Positions 8,173 through 17,087 of a DNA stretch of 64,000 bases are shown piece by piece. The notes under the pieces are model-generated. The model was not told the DNA's origin, did not search any database, and saw only the letters and a program-made list of their open reading frames with translations. Numbering within the stretch: position 1 is the first letter of the stretch; the number at the start of each line of letters is the position of its first letter. A program made the translations under genes and the position numbers. The DNA is from UBA4582 sp002389265. Its GTDB lineage: Bacteria; Pseudomonadota; Gammaproteobacteria; Pseudomonadales; Azotimanducaceae. The stretch lies in NCBI GenBank assembly GCA_943788825.1, contig CALSRT010000003.1:124001-188000 (forward strand), given 5' to 3'.

Positions 8173-11136
8173 ATGACCCTATCTAACAGTCAACCTGCTG
8201 CGCTGACAAACGATTCAGCCAATGGTGCCTACGCCACGTTTGGCGACTTTGTCAGCCGCCATATAGGTCCCAGTGCTGAAGATCGGCAAAAAATGCTGGC
8301 AACACTGGGTGTCGAGTCACTGCAAAACTTGATCAGAGAAGTCGTACCTGCCGCTATTTTGTCCGACGCGCCATTGAACCTTGAGCTCAACTGCACCGAG
8401 CAGGATGCCCTGGCTGCCATCAAGACGATTGCTAGCAAGAATCAGTTGTTCACGTCGTACATCGGTCAAGGCTACTACAACTGCCATACGCCCGGCGTCA
8501 TACTGCGTAACCTACTGGAAAATCCCGGCTGGTATACGGCCTATACGCCTTACCAGCCCGAAATTTCCCAGGGTCGCCTTGAAGCCATTCTGAACTTTCA
8601 GACCATGATTGCTGACCTGACCGGCATGGACATGGCGAACGCTTCCTTGCTAGACGAGGCTACTGCTGCCGCCGAAGCCATGACCTTGTGCCAGCGCCAA
8701 AGCAAATCCAAAAGCCAAACATTTTTTATCGCCCGCGACTGCTTTCCTCAGACCGTCGACGTTATTCAAACTCGCGCAGCCCCACTAGGCATTGAGGTTG
8801 TCGTCGGCGACCCAGCAACAGATCTGGCTGGTATCGAGTGTTTTGGCGTGTTACTGCAGTACCCAGCCGCCAGCGGTGAAGTCTGTGATTACACGGGAAT
8901 TATTGAACAGGCGCATGCCAAGCAGGCCTTGGTCGTCATGGCGGCGGATCTGTTGGCGCTGATGCTGCTTAAATCACCCGGCGATCTTGGCGCCGACGTT
9001 GCCATCGGCACCAGCCAGCGGTTTGGTGTGCCCCTGGGGTTCGGTGGCCCACATGCCGCTTATATGGCAACCCGTGAAAGCTATAAGCGGGCTTTACCGG
9101 GTCGTATTGTGGGCGTCTCCATTGACAGCCATGGCAAGCCAGCCTATCGCCTTGCCCTGCAAACTCGCGAGCAGCATATCCGCCGTGATAAGGCGACGAG
9201 CAACATTTGTACTGCCCAGGTGCTGCTGGCGGTGATGGCCAGCATGTACGCGGTTTATCACGGCCCAGATGGTTTGCGAACCATTGCCCGTCGAGTCCAT
9301 GATCTAACCCGGATTTTTAATCAGGGCATTGGTCAGCTAGGCTTCAAGACCTTGGCTGATCATTTCTTCGACACGGTAACGATTCATACCGGCACACAAA
9401 CCAGTGCCATCATTGAGCGCGCTCGCGCCGCGCGCATTAACCTGCGTGAAGTGGATGATCAGCACGTCAGTGTCGCCTTTGATGAGACGAGCACTGCCGC
9501 GGCAGTTGAAACTCTGTGGTCAGTGTTTGCCCTTGATCAATCCGTAGACATTACCGCGCAACAGATGGCGGCAGCTTTGGTGCCAACCTTGCCCGAGGCG
9601 CTGCTGCGTCAGGATAAGGTGCTCAGTCATGAGATCTTCAATCGCTATCATTCTGAAACCGAGATGATGCGCTACCTGCGACGTCTGGCTGACAAGGACA
9701 TTGCCCTTGATCGCGCCATGATTCCTCTCGGTTCCTGCACAATGAAGCTCAATGCCACCAGTGAAATGATACCCATCACCTGGCCAGAATTTGCCAACCT
9801 GCACCCCTTTGCACCCTTGTCTCAGGCGCAAGGCTACCTGCAGTTAATCGCCGAGCTTGAGCAAATGTTGGCAACAGCTACCGGCTATGAGGGTATCTCC
9901 TTGCAGCCGAATTCTGGTGCTCAAGGCGAATATGCAGGCCTGTTAGCGATCATGGGTTACCATGCAAGTCGCGGTGAGAGCCATCGTAAAATCTGTTTGA
10001 TTCCGAGTTCTGCTCACGGTACCAATCCGGCGTCAGCACAGATGTGTGGCATGCAGGTGGTGGTGGTCAAGTGTGACGAACAGGGCAACGTCGATATTGA
10101 AGACTTGCGCGCCAAAGCAGAAAAGCACAGCGCCAATCTAGGGGCACTGATGGTGACCTATCCTTCTACTCATGGCGTGTTTGAGACCGAGATCAAGCAA
10201 GTTTGCGCGATTACCCATGAACATGGCGGTCAGGTCTATATGGACGGCGCCAACTTGAATGCCATGGTGGGCCTTTGTTATCCCGGCAAGTTCGGTAGTG
10301 ATGTGTCGCACTTGAATCTCCACAAAACTTTCTGCATCCCACACGGCGGTGGCGGCCCCGGGGTCGGTCCCATCGGTGTGCGTGAACATCTCAAGCCGTT
10401 TATGCCAGGTCACAGCGTTTTGAAAAACGCAAGTATGGGCAGCGACCACAACAGTGTGTCGGCAGCCGCCTGGGGCAGTGCCGGTATTCTGCCAATCAGT
10501 TGGATGTATATTAAGATGATGGGTCGTGATGGCCTGCGACTAGCGACACAAACGGCTATTCTTAATGCTAACTACATTGCTGAGCGGCTCAAAACGCACT
10601 ATCCGATTCTGTACACGGGCGCCAATGATCGCGTTGCGCACGAATGCATTATCGACCTGCGACCGATCAAGGATGCGACTGGTGTGAGTGTAGATGACCT
10701 GGCCAAGCGCCTGATTGACTTTGGCTTTCATGCCCCGACCATGTCTTTTCCGGTTGCTGGCACATTGATGATTGAGCCGACAGAGAGCGAGTCATTGGCC
10801 GAGCTGGATCGTTTCTGTAACGCGATGATCATGATTCGCCAAGAAATTGCTGCCATTGAGTCTGGTGCTGCAGACCCCCTCGACAACCCGCTCAAGCATG
10901 CACCGCACACCGTAGAATCGCTACTGAGTGATGAGTGGAATCACGCTTACTCGCGACAAGACGCCGCTTACCCCACGCCCTCGCTGAGGGCTAGTAAATA
11001 CTGGCCGCCTGTCGGTCGAGTAGATAATGTCTATGGCGACAGAAATTTGATTTGCTCATGCCCTCCGATGTCGAGCTATGAAGCGGTAAGTGATGAGCTC
11101 GAACTGACACCGCCTGTGCTAACGCAAGCTTTGTGA
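8173..11136 (+). CDS. gcvP: glycine dehydrogenase (decarboxylating), P-protein
   Basis: The P-protein of the glycine cleavage system decarboxylates glycine with PLP and passes the aminomethyl group to lipoyl-GcvH. The single-chain (fused alpha-beta) form is seen: 987 residues, with N-terminal SRHIGPSAEDRQKMLATLG, FTSYIGQGYYNCHTP, YQPEISQGRLEAILNFQTM, and the C-terminal half with IPLGSCTMKLNATSEM and the PLP lysine in LNLHKTFCIPHGGGGPGVGP (Lys ~718). AAGG precedes the ATG by 8 nt. gcvT and gcvH, which usually neighbour gcvP in gammaproteobacteria, are not in this window; glyA is the partner here. No glycine riboswitch was recognised upstream. Confidence 0.97.
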   Translation: MTLSNSQPAALTNDSANGAYATFGDFVSRHIGPSAEDRQKMLATLGVESLQNLIREVVPAAILSDAPLNLELNCTEQDALAAIKTIASKNQLFTSYIGQGYYNCHTPGVILRNLLENPGWYTAYTPYQPEISQGRLEAILNFQTMIADLTGMDMANASLLDEATAAAEAMTLCQRQSKSKSQTFFIARDCFPQTVDVIQTRAAPLGIEVVVGDPATDLAGIECFGVLLQYPAASGEVCDYTGIIEQAHAKQALVVMAADLLALMLLKSPGDLGADVAIGTSQRFGVPLGFGGPHAAYMATRESYKRALPGRIVGVSIDSHGKPAYRLALQTREQHIRRDKATSNICTAQVLLAVMASMYAVYHGPDGLRTIARRVHDLTRIFNQGIGQLGFKTLADHFFDTVTIHTGTQTSAIIERARAARINLREVDDQHVSVAFDETSTAAAVETLWSVFALDQSVDITAQQMAAALVPTLPEALLRQDKVLSHEIFNRYHSETEMMRYLRRLADKDIALDRAMIPLGSCTMKLNATSEMIPITWPEFANLHPFAPLSQAQGYLQLIAELEQMLATATGYEGISLQPNSGAQGEYAGLLAIMGYHASRGESHRKICLIPSSAHGTNPASAQMCGMQVVVVKCDEQGNVDIEDLRAKAEKHSANLGALMVTYPSTHGVFETEIKQVCAITHEHGGQVYMDGANLNAMVGLCYPGKFGSDVSHLNLHKTFCIPHGGGGPGVGPIGVREHLKPFMPGHSVLKNASMGSDHNSVSAAAWGSAGILPISWMYIKMMGRDGLRLATQTAILNANYIAERLKTHYPILYTGANDRVAHECIIDLRPIKDATGVSVDDLAKRLIDFGFHAPTMSFPVAGTLMIEPTESESLAELDRFCNAMIMIRQEIAAIESGAADPLDNPLKHAPHTVESLLSDEWNHAYSRQDAAYPTPSLRASKYWPPVGRVDNVYGDRNLICSCPPMSSYEAVSDELELTPPVLTQAL

Positions 11137-11592
11137 CAGTGGTGGTGGTCGTACTAATCGCTGGCCAATAACAGCGTTTGTAAATAGAGCTGTCAGTTTT
11201 CTGCCTGGCCAGATGCGGCTGGCAATCTGCTGTGGAGTGGCATGGTGAAAGTGTCAGGGTCTATCTCATGGGTCGGCCTGCGGACCTTCACGACTTTCGT
11301 GCTCGGTCATTTAACGGCCATGACGCCTTGCCCAAAAACGGACATTTGTGACTATCGTGGTCAGATATGGCGCAAAATTCATTGGATCTTCAATCTTCTG
11401 GAGTGCCCCGGGCACCATAGTGATGGCGCTCGCACAAAATTCTCGACCTGATAAGTGAAGGTGGCATAAGCATTGCTATAAGCACTGCTATAAGCATTGG
11501 GGTAAGCATCGCAACAGATACTGTTGTTAGCAGTGGCGGTGCCCGTGATGAAAACCCGAGTGATACAAGCAGCCACATAATTAAGGACAACT
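11137..11592 (+). other. intergenic region, gcvP to dksA
   Basis: About 455 nt with no gene I can support. Short frames exist on both strands but have no family resemblance and no ribosome binding site. It contains the 12-nt tandem array at 11466-11513. The dksA promoter must lie in the last part, but I cannot point to convincing -35/-10 boxes. Confidence 0.4.
11466..11513. repeat. 12-nt tandem repeat, four units
   Basis: Units ATAAGCATTGCT, ATAAGCACTGCT, ATAAGCATTGGG and GTAAGCATCGCA, head to tail, ~80 nt upstream of dksA. No dyad symmetry and no open frame of note. Confidence 0.7.
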
Positions 11593-12000
11593 ATGAACAT
11601 TCGCGTCGCCCTGGATCCGGCATTCAACGATGAATACATGAGCGCAGCGCATCAGGCTCACTTTAAGCGGGTCCTGTATAACTGGAGACGCCAACTGTTA
11701 GAGGAAGTGGCAGGTGCCGCCAGCCAGATGGCTAACAGTGCCGCTAACGATGCGGACCCCGTTGATCGGGCAAGTCAGGCGGAAGAGCTGCAGGTTGCTG
11801 TGCGAACTCAGGATCGGCGGCGGCGCCTCATTGACAAAATTGACAGCAGCATCGGCTCCCTTGACAGCAAAGACTATGGTTACTGTGAGGCTTGTGGTGT
11901 TGAAATTGGCATTCAGCGGTTGCACGCCCGGCCCACGGCGACTCAGTGTTTTGATTGTAAGAGCCTTGAAGAACAGAAAGAACGTCAGGTGCATGGTTAA
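11593..12000 (+). CDS. dksA: RNA polymerase-binding transcription factor DksA
   Basis: DksA binds the secondary channel of RNA polymerase and, with ppGpp, tunes rRNA and amino-acid promoters. The 135 residues show the coiled-coil with the acidic tip DADPVDRASQAEE (the two Asp of DPVD correspond to the key tip residues of E. coli DksA) and the C-terminal four-Cys zinc finger YCEACGVEIGIQRL...CFDCK (Cys 98, 101, 119, 122). All four Cys are kept, so this is the zinc-binding form. AAGGA sits before the ATG. E. coli DksA is slightly longer (151), the difference being at the N-terminus. Confidence 0.95.
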   Translation: MNIRVALDPAFNDEYMSAAHQAHFKRVLYNWRRQLLEEVAGAASQMANSAANDADPVDRASQAEELQVAVRTQDRRRRLIDKIDSSIGSLDSKDYGYCEACGVEIGIQRLHARPTATQCFDCKSLEEQKERQVHG

Positions 12001-12093
12001 CGTCGAGCCTTGCGAGATATTGTCTTTGTGGGGTTGTCCTTGCCTGGTGGTGCGACATTGCTATACTGCCGCTGACCACATTAGGACTATCTC

Positions 12094-12882
12094 ATGGGCC
12101 CAGTCTCCGCGACAGCGACCATCATTACCCACAATGAGGCGGAGCAGATTGCCGCCTGCGTTGAAAGTGTCAGTTTTTTCGCTGAGGTTTTAGTCATCGA
12201 TTCAGGTAGTACCGACGACACTGTCACTCGAGCGCGTGCTGCCGGTGCGCGAGTGATGAGCCATGCCTGGCCAGGATTTGGCTTGCAAAAACAATTCGCA
12301 GTGGACCAAGCGAGCCATGATTGGGTATTCAGTATTGACGCTGATGAACGAGTTTCTGCAGCACTCAGAGATACCATCGAGGCCTTGTTTGACGGGGGCA
12401 AGACACCAGCTAAAAAGGCCTATGAGGTCAATCGTTGTAATCACTTCATGGGTCGCGCATTACGCCACGGCGAGGGTTATCCTGATTGGTGCCTGCGATT
12501 GTTCCACCGTCAGCATGGTCACTGGAGTGCCGACACGGTTCACGAAAAAGTAGTCTATGCCGAGGCCCTTGGCCGAATTGATGGTGACCTAGACCACTAC
12601 TCAGCTACATCGTTGGGCGATTACCTGGACAAGCAGAACCGATATACCAGTCTGCAGGCCGAGGAGTTGTTCAATCGCGGTAAGGGCGCGTCCATTGCCA
12701 AGCTGACACTGTCACCGTTGGTGCGCTTCATCAAGTTCTACCTTTTTCGCCGCGGCTGTCTGGATGGCGTGCCGGGTTTGGTGCATATTGCGATAGGCTG
12801 CTTCAACAGCTTCTGCAAGTATGCCAAGTTGCGCGAGCTGATTAGCCAATCTGAGTCTTCAAAGCCAGGCGGCCAGCCCTAA
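12094..12882 (+). CDS. glycosyltransferase family 2, LPS core type (WaaE/KdtX-like)
   Basis: A GT-A fold enzyme of 262 residues: ATIITHNEAEQIAACVESV, the first aspartate region VLVIDSGSTDDTV, and the metal-binding DxD-like WVFSIDADERVS. The later part (NHFMGRALRHGEGYPDWCLR, then HEKVVY) is typical of the WaaE/KdtX branch, which adds a glucose to inner-core heptose. A C-terminal stretch (FIKFYLFRRGCLDGVPGLV) is membrane-associated in this branch. AGGA precedes the ATG. The GT9 gene at 14512 supports a role in LPS assembly, although the amidase gene separates them. Confidence 0.85.
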   Translation: MGPVSATATIITHNEAEQIAACVESVSFFAEVLVIDSGSTDDTVTRARAAGARVMSHAWPGFGLQKQFAVDQASHDWVFSIDADERVSAALRDTIEALFDGGKTPAKKAYEVNRCNHFMGRALRHGEGYPDWCLRLFHRQHGHWSADTVHEKVVYAEALGRIDGDLDHYSATSLGDYLDKQNRYTSLQAEELFNRGKGASIAKLTLSPLVRFIKFYLFRRGCLDGVPGLVHIAIGCFNSFCKYAKLRELISQSESSKPGGQP

Positions 12883-12924
12883 CCGGCAGGCCGTGGCGCA
12901 TGAGTGTCGGCAAGCAGATGCAAG

Positions 12925-14328
12925 CTAGAGACCATTTGCTGCTGATGGCCTGAACTCAAAGATTTGTTCCATGGCATGCATCGCAGCCAGCACGCTGAGG
13001 TCTTCCCGTTGACGGCCGATGACTTGCAGAGCCAAAGGCATGCCCACATCGCTGAAGCCGATAGGCACCACGCCAGCCGGATTGCGCGTCATATTGAGGC
13101 CCATGGTGTAGCCAAGCCAGCTGGTAGTTTCGGCACCATTAACGAGGCCATCACCAGCAAGGGTTGGAGTATGTCCGCAGGCGCCCGGGGTCAATATCAG
13201 TGGTGCCTGCTCAAAGGCTATTTCTAATTCAAAGTTCAAGCGGTGGGCAGCGTCGATCGCTGAGGCGTAATCGGGGCCTGACATCTTAGTCGCGCCGATG
13301 GTGATCATGGTTCTAAGCACGGGATCGATCCTTTCCCAGTCATCGGTATCCATCAAGTGTTGCTGGGCTCGGGCTCGGGCCGAGAACCAGAACACCAGCC
13401 AGGACCTCACCGGATCTTCAGACCAGATGTTGTCAATTTCAATGACCTTGACGCCATTTGAGCGCAGCAGAGCGATAGCGTTTTCCGACTTGGCTCTGAT
13501 TTCATCATCAAGGGTCGCAAATCCCATGGTGGCCGACCAGATCACGGTCTTTGGCAGTGTCGCGGCTTGCACGCCGTCGTACCAGCTCTCGGTTTTATCG
13601 GGCAGGCTAAATATATCGGTCTTGCAATCACCCACGGTCTGATCCAGAACATAGGCGGTATCTAGTGTGGTTCTCGCCATCGGCCCTTTGACTGTCAGCA
13701 GGCCGCTGCCTGGTGGATTAATGCCGCCATTCGGAATCCTGCCTTGCGAAGTTTTAATCCCGCTTAAGCCACAAATGGCAGAGGGTCCTCGGATTGAGCC
13801 GCCACCATCTGAGCCGGTGCCCAGGGGAATCATGCCCGACGCAAGCGCGGCAGCAGTGCCGCCAGAGGAGCCGCCAGCGGTATAGCCAAGATTCCAGGGA
13901 TTAAGCGTCGCGCCAAAGGGAATATTGTCGGTCTTGCCCTTATGACCAAATTCTGGCGTGTTGGTTTTGCCAAGCACGACACAGCCGGCGGCTTTGAGGC
14001 GTCGAACTAATTCAGAGTCGCTGCCCGCGACGGCATCCTGCGTGTGTAACGCTGAGCCATAGGTTGTCACGAAGCCCTTGGCGTCTTCCAGGTCTTTCAC
14101 GCCGATAGGAATGCCCGCCAGCGGGAAAGATTCGCCGCGTTTGATGGCTGCATCCACGGTATCTGCGTCATCCAATGCCTGCTTTGCGTTCACTGCGCAG
14201 AAAGCGTTCAACGTGCCATCGAGCTGTTCGATGTTTTTCAGAGCGGCCTGGGTCAATTCTCGAGCCGAAAGATTTCCGGCCTGTACGTCTTTTGCTAACG
14301 AGACAATTGATGTTTTACGAAAGTCCAT
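12925..14328 (-). CDS. amidase (amidase-signature family)
   Basis: Hydrolyses C-N amide bonds using a Ser-cisSer-Lys triad. The triad regions are visible: Lys in GIPIGVKDLEDAKG, the Gly/Ser-rich signature YTAGGSSGGTAAALASGMIP, and GTGSDGGGSIRGPSAICG with the catalytic Ser. I take the ATG at 14328 (MDFRKTSIVSLAKDV), which has AGGAG about 7 nt upstream, rather than the frame beginning at 14421. The substrate cannot be told; the absence of gatB/gatC neighbours argues against GatA of the amidotransferase. It overlaps no neighbour and lies between two glycosyltransferase genes on the other strand. Confidence 0.9.
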   Translation of the reverse strand: MDFRKTSIVSLAKDVQAGNLSARELTQAALKNIEQLDGTLNAFCAVNAKQALDDADTVDAAIKRGESFPLAGIPIGVKDLEDAKGFVTTYGSALHTQDAVAGSDSELVRRLKAAGCVVLGKTNTPEFGHKGKTDNIPFGATLNPWNLGYTAGGSSGGTAAALASGMIPLGTGSDGGGSIRGPSAICGLSGIKTSQGRIPNGGINPPGSGLLTVKGPMARTTLDTAYVLDQTVGDCKTDIFSLPDKTESWYDGVQAATLPKTVIWSATMGFATLDDEIRAKSENAIALLRSNGVKVIEIDNIWSEDPVRSWLVFWFSARARAQQHLMDTDDWERIDPVLRTMITIGATKMSGPDYASAIDAAHRLNFELEIAFEQAPLILTPGACGHTPTLAGDGLVNGAETTSWLGYTMGLNMTRNPAGVVPIGFSDVGMPLALQVIGRQREDLSVLAAMHAMEQIFEFRPSAANGL

Positions 14329-14511
14329 GGCAGCGCTCCTAGCCTGATTGATCCGATTAGTTTGCCTCGAAGTGGTCGCAAATTGCCAGCGGAATAGGGT
14401 TTTGGGCTTGGTGTTGATCAATCGGGCTCAGCATCGATTAGTTCAGCCCAGTGCCTGGATGTGCATTGACCACGGTTATACCTATAATAGACCAGGTTTA
14501 ACTTTCCCTAA

Positions 14512-15549
14512 GTGTGCGTATTGAAATTACTTCTCGCCATCCCGACCAAATTTGTGGGCAATATGACGATTGCACTGGCGGCCATCAGAGCAGCGCTGGA
14601 CTCAGGCCATGACGTCACACTCTTGATTGATGATAATTTCACCGACCTGGTTCGGCTCGCCATTGGTGATGAACCCAGGGTCATCAGCTATCCGCGAAGA
14701 GAGTTGGCTCAAGGTTCGACCTGGGTCAGAGCTAAGCATTATCTGCGCTTTATTTGGCAGCTCAGGCGGAACAAGTACGACACGGCACTCGACTTGGATG
14801 GAACGGTGGTCTCTGCGCGCCTGGTGGGCTTGGTGCGCGCCGGGGTCAAGATGGGTCCGGCTTTTACCAGCCGCACTCGGACCTATCAGCAACTGGTGCC
14901 AGTGAATCATCTCACGCAACATTGTTTCGATGATTATGCAGACATGCTGCGGCCCCTGGGAATTTTGGTACCCAGTGCGCATTACCTCAACCTGCCGACC
15001 AGCCCGGAAGTTCCCACTGTGACCAAAAAGTTGGGATTAGACGCTAGCCGGCCGATCGCCGTGATCCACCCGAGCGCCAGTGCGGGTAAGGAATACAAAC
15101 AATGGTCTTTAGCCCGTTTCGCGGAGCTGACAAATTGGCTAGACGGCGTGGGCTGGCAAGTTGTGATTGTGGGAGCGGGCAGTGCAGAACAAGTCCGAGT
15201 GGAACAGCTTCTGGAGCAGACGGCCGCCACGGTGGCGAATGCCTGCAATCAGCTGTCAATGACCGAGTTGGCGGCGCTCTGTCAGGCGGCCACGGTATTT
15301 GTCGGTAATGACAGCGGCCCGATGCATGTGGCGACAGCCGCCGGATGTCAGATCATCGCACTGTTCGGACCTAGTGATTCGGTCCGCTGGAACCCGAAGG
15401 GCCCCCATGTGACTGTCGTCAGAGGTGTGCTGCCCTGTGGCGCCCGTTGTGCATCCGAGCTGTGCGACCTGAGCTATCAATGTATGACGTCCCTGACCCT
15501 CAAGCAGGTCCAAGCCGCCGTCGCTGACCTGCAGCTGCCATTTCGCTAG
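14512..15549 (+). CDS. glycosyltransferase family 9 (ADP-heptose:LPS heptosyltransferase-like)
   Basis: A GT-B enzyme of about 345 residues. The N-terminal domain begins LKLLLAIPTKFVGNMTIALA, as in WaaC/WaaF; the C-terminal domain has the nucleotide-binding parts VIHPSASAGKEYKQWSLARF, VVIVGAGSAEQ, FVGNDSGPMHVATAAGC and ALFGPSDSVRW. The family transfers heptose to lipid A-Kdo2 or the inner core at the cytoplasmic face. Which heptosyltransferase it is cannot be decided. The start is a GTG at 14512 or a TTG at 14521. A C-terminal Cys-rich patch (LPCGARCASELC) is common in this family. Confidence 0.85.
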   Translation: MCVLKLLLAIPTKFVGNMTIALAAIRAALDSGHDVTLLIDDNFTDLVRLAIGDEPRVISYPRRELAQGSTWVRAKHYLRFIWQLRRNKYDTALDLDGTVVSARLVGLVRAGVKMGPAFTSRTRTYQQLVPVNHLTQHCFDDYADMLRPLGILVPSAHYLNLPTSPEVPTVTKKLGLDASRPIAVIHPSASAGKEYKQWSLARFAELTNWLDGVGWQVVIVGAGSAEQVRVEQLLEQTAATVANACNQLSMTELAALCQAATVFVGNDSGPMHVATAAGCQIIALFGPSDSVRWNPKGPHVTVVRGVLPCGARCASELCDLSYQCMTSLTLKQVQAAVADLQLPFR

Positions 15550-15736
15550 AACCTGGTTGTCCGCGATGTAGTTGTCAATATAGCCCTTAACAGACAGCGG
15601 CTGTTGGCTGCTATGTGGACAGCTGGGTTGTCTGCTATGGTGACGGTTGCAGAGGGCTCTGGCGCTATGGATTTGTTCAGGGGCGGCTTTCAGTAGCCAT
15701 TAATCGCGGTGCTTATAGATAGGGCTTCATAAAAAG

Positions 15737-17026
15737 ATGAAACAAGCCTTTCCGAACTATCAACTAAAAAGTGGCTGGAATGCGCTGCTGCCAGATCGCC
15801 AAGCACAGCCTGCATTGCAGGGTAAGCAGTCGGCTGACATTGTGGTTATCGGTGCGGGGTTTACCGGCTTGGCCTGTGCTCGGCGCTGGCAAGAGCTGGC
15901 GCCGAATGCGCGCGTGGTGGTCATTGATGCCAGCGAAATCGGCGAGGGTAATCCCGGCCGAAACTCAGGTTTTCTGTTAGAGATAGCGCTGGCAGAAGAT
16001 GCTAATCCAGCGAATATGCAGCGCATGCTGACATGTAATAGTCTGACCCAAGCCGCCATGCAAACCATCGTAAAAGACGTAGTGGCCAGCGGCGCAGCGG
16101 TTGATCTGGAGCGAGTGGGCACCTACCGTGCGGCAACTAGCTCGGCGGGGCTTAAATCCCTAAGTCACTACAAACAGTTCCTGGAGGGCGCCGGGTTACC
16201 CTACCGATCGTTGGATCAGGCGCAGTTAAGGGCGGAATTGGGTACCGATTTCTATCAAGCGGGCCTTTATAGCCCCCACTGTTACCTGGCGCAGCCCGCG
16301 GCTGTGATTCGAGCGATCTACAGTCAGCTGCCAGACTCGATATTGGTCTATGAGAATACCCCAGCACTGACGCTCAGCAAGACCGGCGACCAGTGGACAG
16401 TCACCACTAACCAGGGTGAGATAAGCTGCTCGAAATTGGTATTGGCGAATAATTCATTCGCCAGAGAACTGGGTGTTAGCCGTGGTCGCATGGCGGCGGT
16501 GTATACCTATGCGGGATTGACGCCAAGGTTGGACCAGGGTGTGCTGGACAGTCTGGGCAGCGTCACTAATTGGGGCCTGCTTCCTTCTCACAGACTCGGC
16601 AGCACATTACGACGAACTGCCGACGGTCGGCTGTTGGTGCGCTCAGCCCATAGTTACGAAAGCGAGTTGGCTACCGCAAAAGTTACCGCGCTGTTGCAAG
16701 ATCGGCTCTGGCGGCGTTTCCCTAGCCTCAAAGGTCAAGCTTTTGAACATGTCTGGGGTGGTGCAGTGGGTATCACCTTTAATGGCGCCCCAGTGTGGGG
16801 TGAGCAACAACCCGGGTTGTTTATTTCGGGTGGTTGCAACGGTGGTGGTACGGTGAAAGGGACGCTGTTGGGCAAGCTTCTCGCCGAGTCGGCTCTGGGT
16901 TACAGCGTGCCTGATGTGGCGGGGCTGTTTGGTTCGCCCAGTTGGATGCCGCCTGAACCGCTGCGTCGCATTGGCTTTCATGCCAATGCGGCGCTGGAAA
17001 GCTGGCAGGGTAGGCAAGAACTGTAG
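15737..17026 (+). CDS. FAD-dependent oxidoreductase, DAO family (PuuB-like)
   Basis: A 429-residue D-amino-acid-oxidase-fold protein. The N-terminal dinucleotide motif ADIVVIGAGFTGLACARRWQ lies near residue 35, followed by VVVIDASEIGEGNPGRNSGF, which matches the gamma-glutamylputrescine oxidase type rather than glycine oxidases. The C-terminal part returns to the FAD with GLFISGGCNGGGTVKGTLLG. Likely reaction: oxidation of a secondary or primary amine with release of H2O2; the substrate is not known. An NhaC-like antiporter gene starts 61 nt downstream on the same strand, so the two may be co-transcribed, which might mean the carrier supplies the substrate. Confidence 0.85.
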   Translation: MKQAFPNYQLKSGWNALLPDRQAQPALQGKQSADIVVIGAGFTGLACARRWQELAPNARVVVIDASEIGEGNPGRNSGFLLEIALAEDANPANMQRMLTCNSLTQAAMQTIVKDVVASGAAVDLERVGTYRAATSSAGLKSLSHYKQFLEGAGLPYRSLDQAQLRAELGTDFYQAGLYSPHCYLAQPAAVIRAIYSQLPDSILVYENTPALTLSKTGDQWTVTTNQGEISCSKLVLANNSFARELGVSRGRMAAVYTYAGLTPRLDQGVLDSLGSVTNWGLLPSHRLGSTLRRTADGRLLVRSAHSYESELATAKVTALLQDRLWRRFPSLKGQAFEHVWGGAVGITFNGAPVWGEQQPGLFISGGCNGGGTVKGTLLGKLLAESALGYSVPDVAGLFGSPSWMPPEPLRRIGFHANAALESWQGRQEL

Positions 17027-17087
17027 TTGCTCGGCATTTTCTGGCGACTTTTCTCAATGGTACGAACCGGTTTAAGAGGAATGAGTC

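Noticed and set aside
11242..11639. Short frames between gcvP and dksA
   Set aside because: No ribosome binding site and no resemblance; one is only the translation of the 12-nt repeat.
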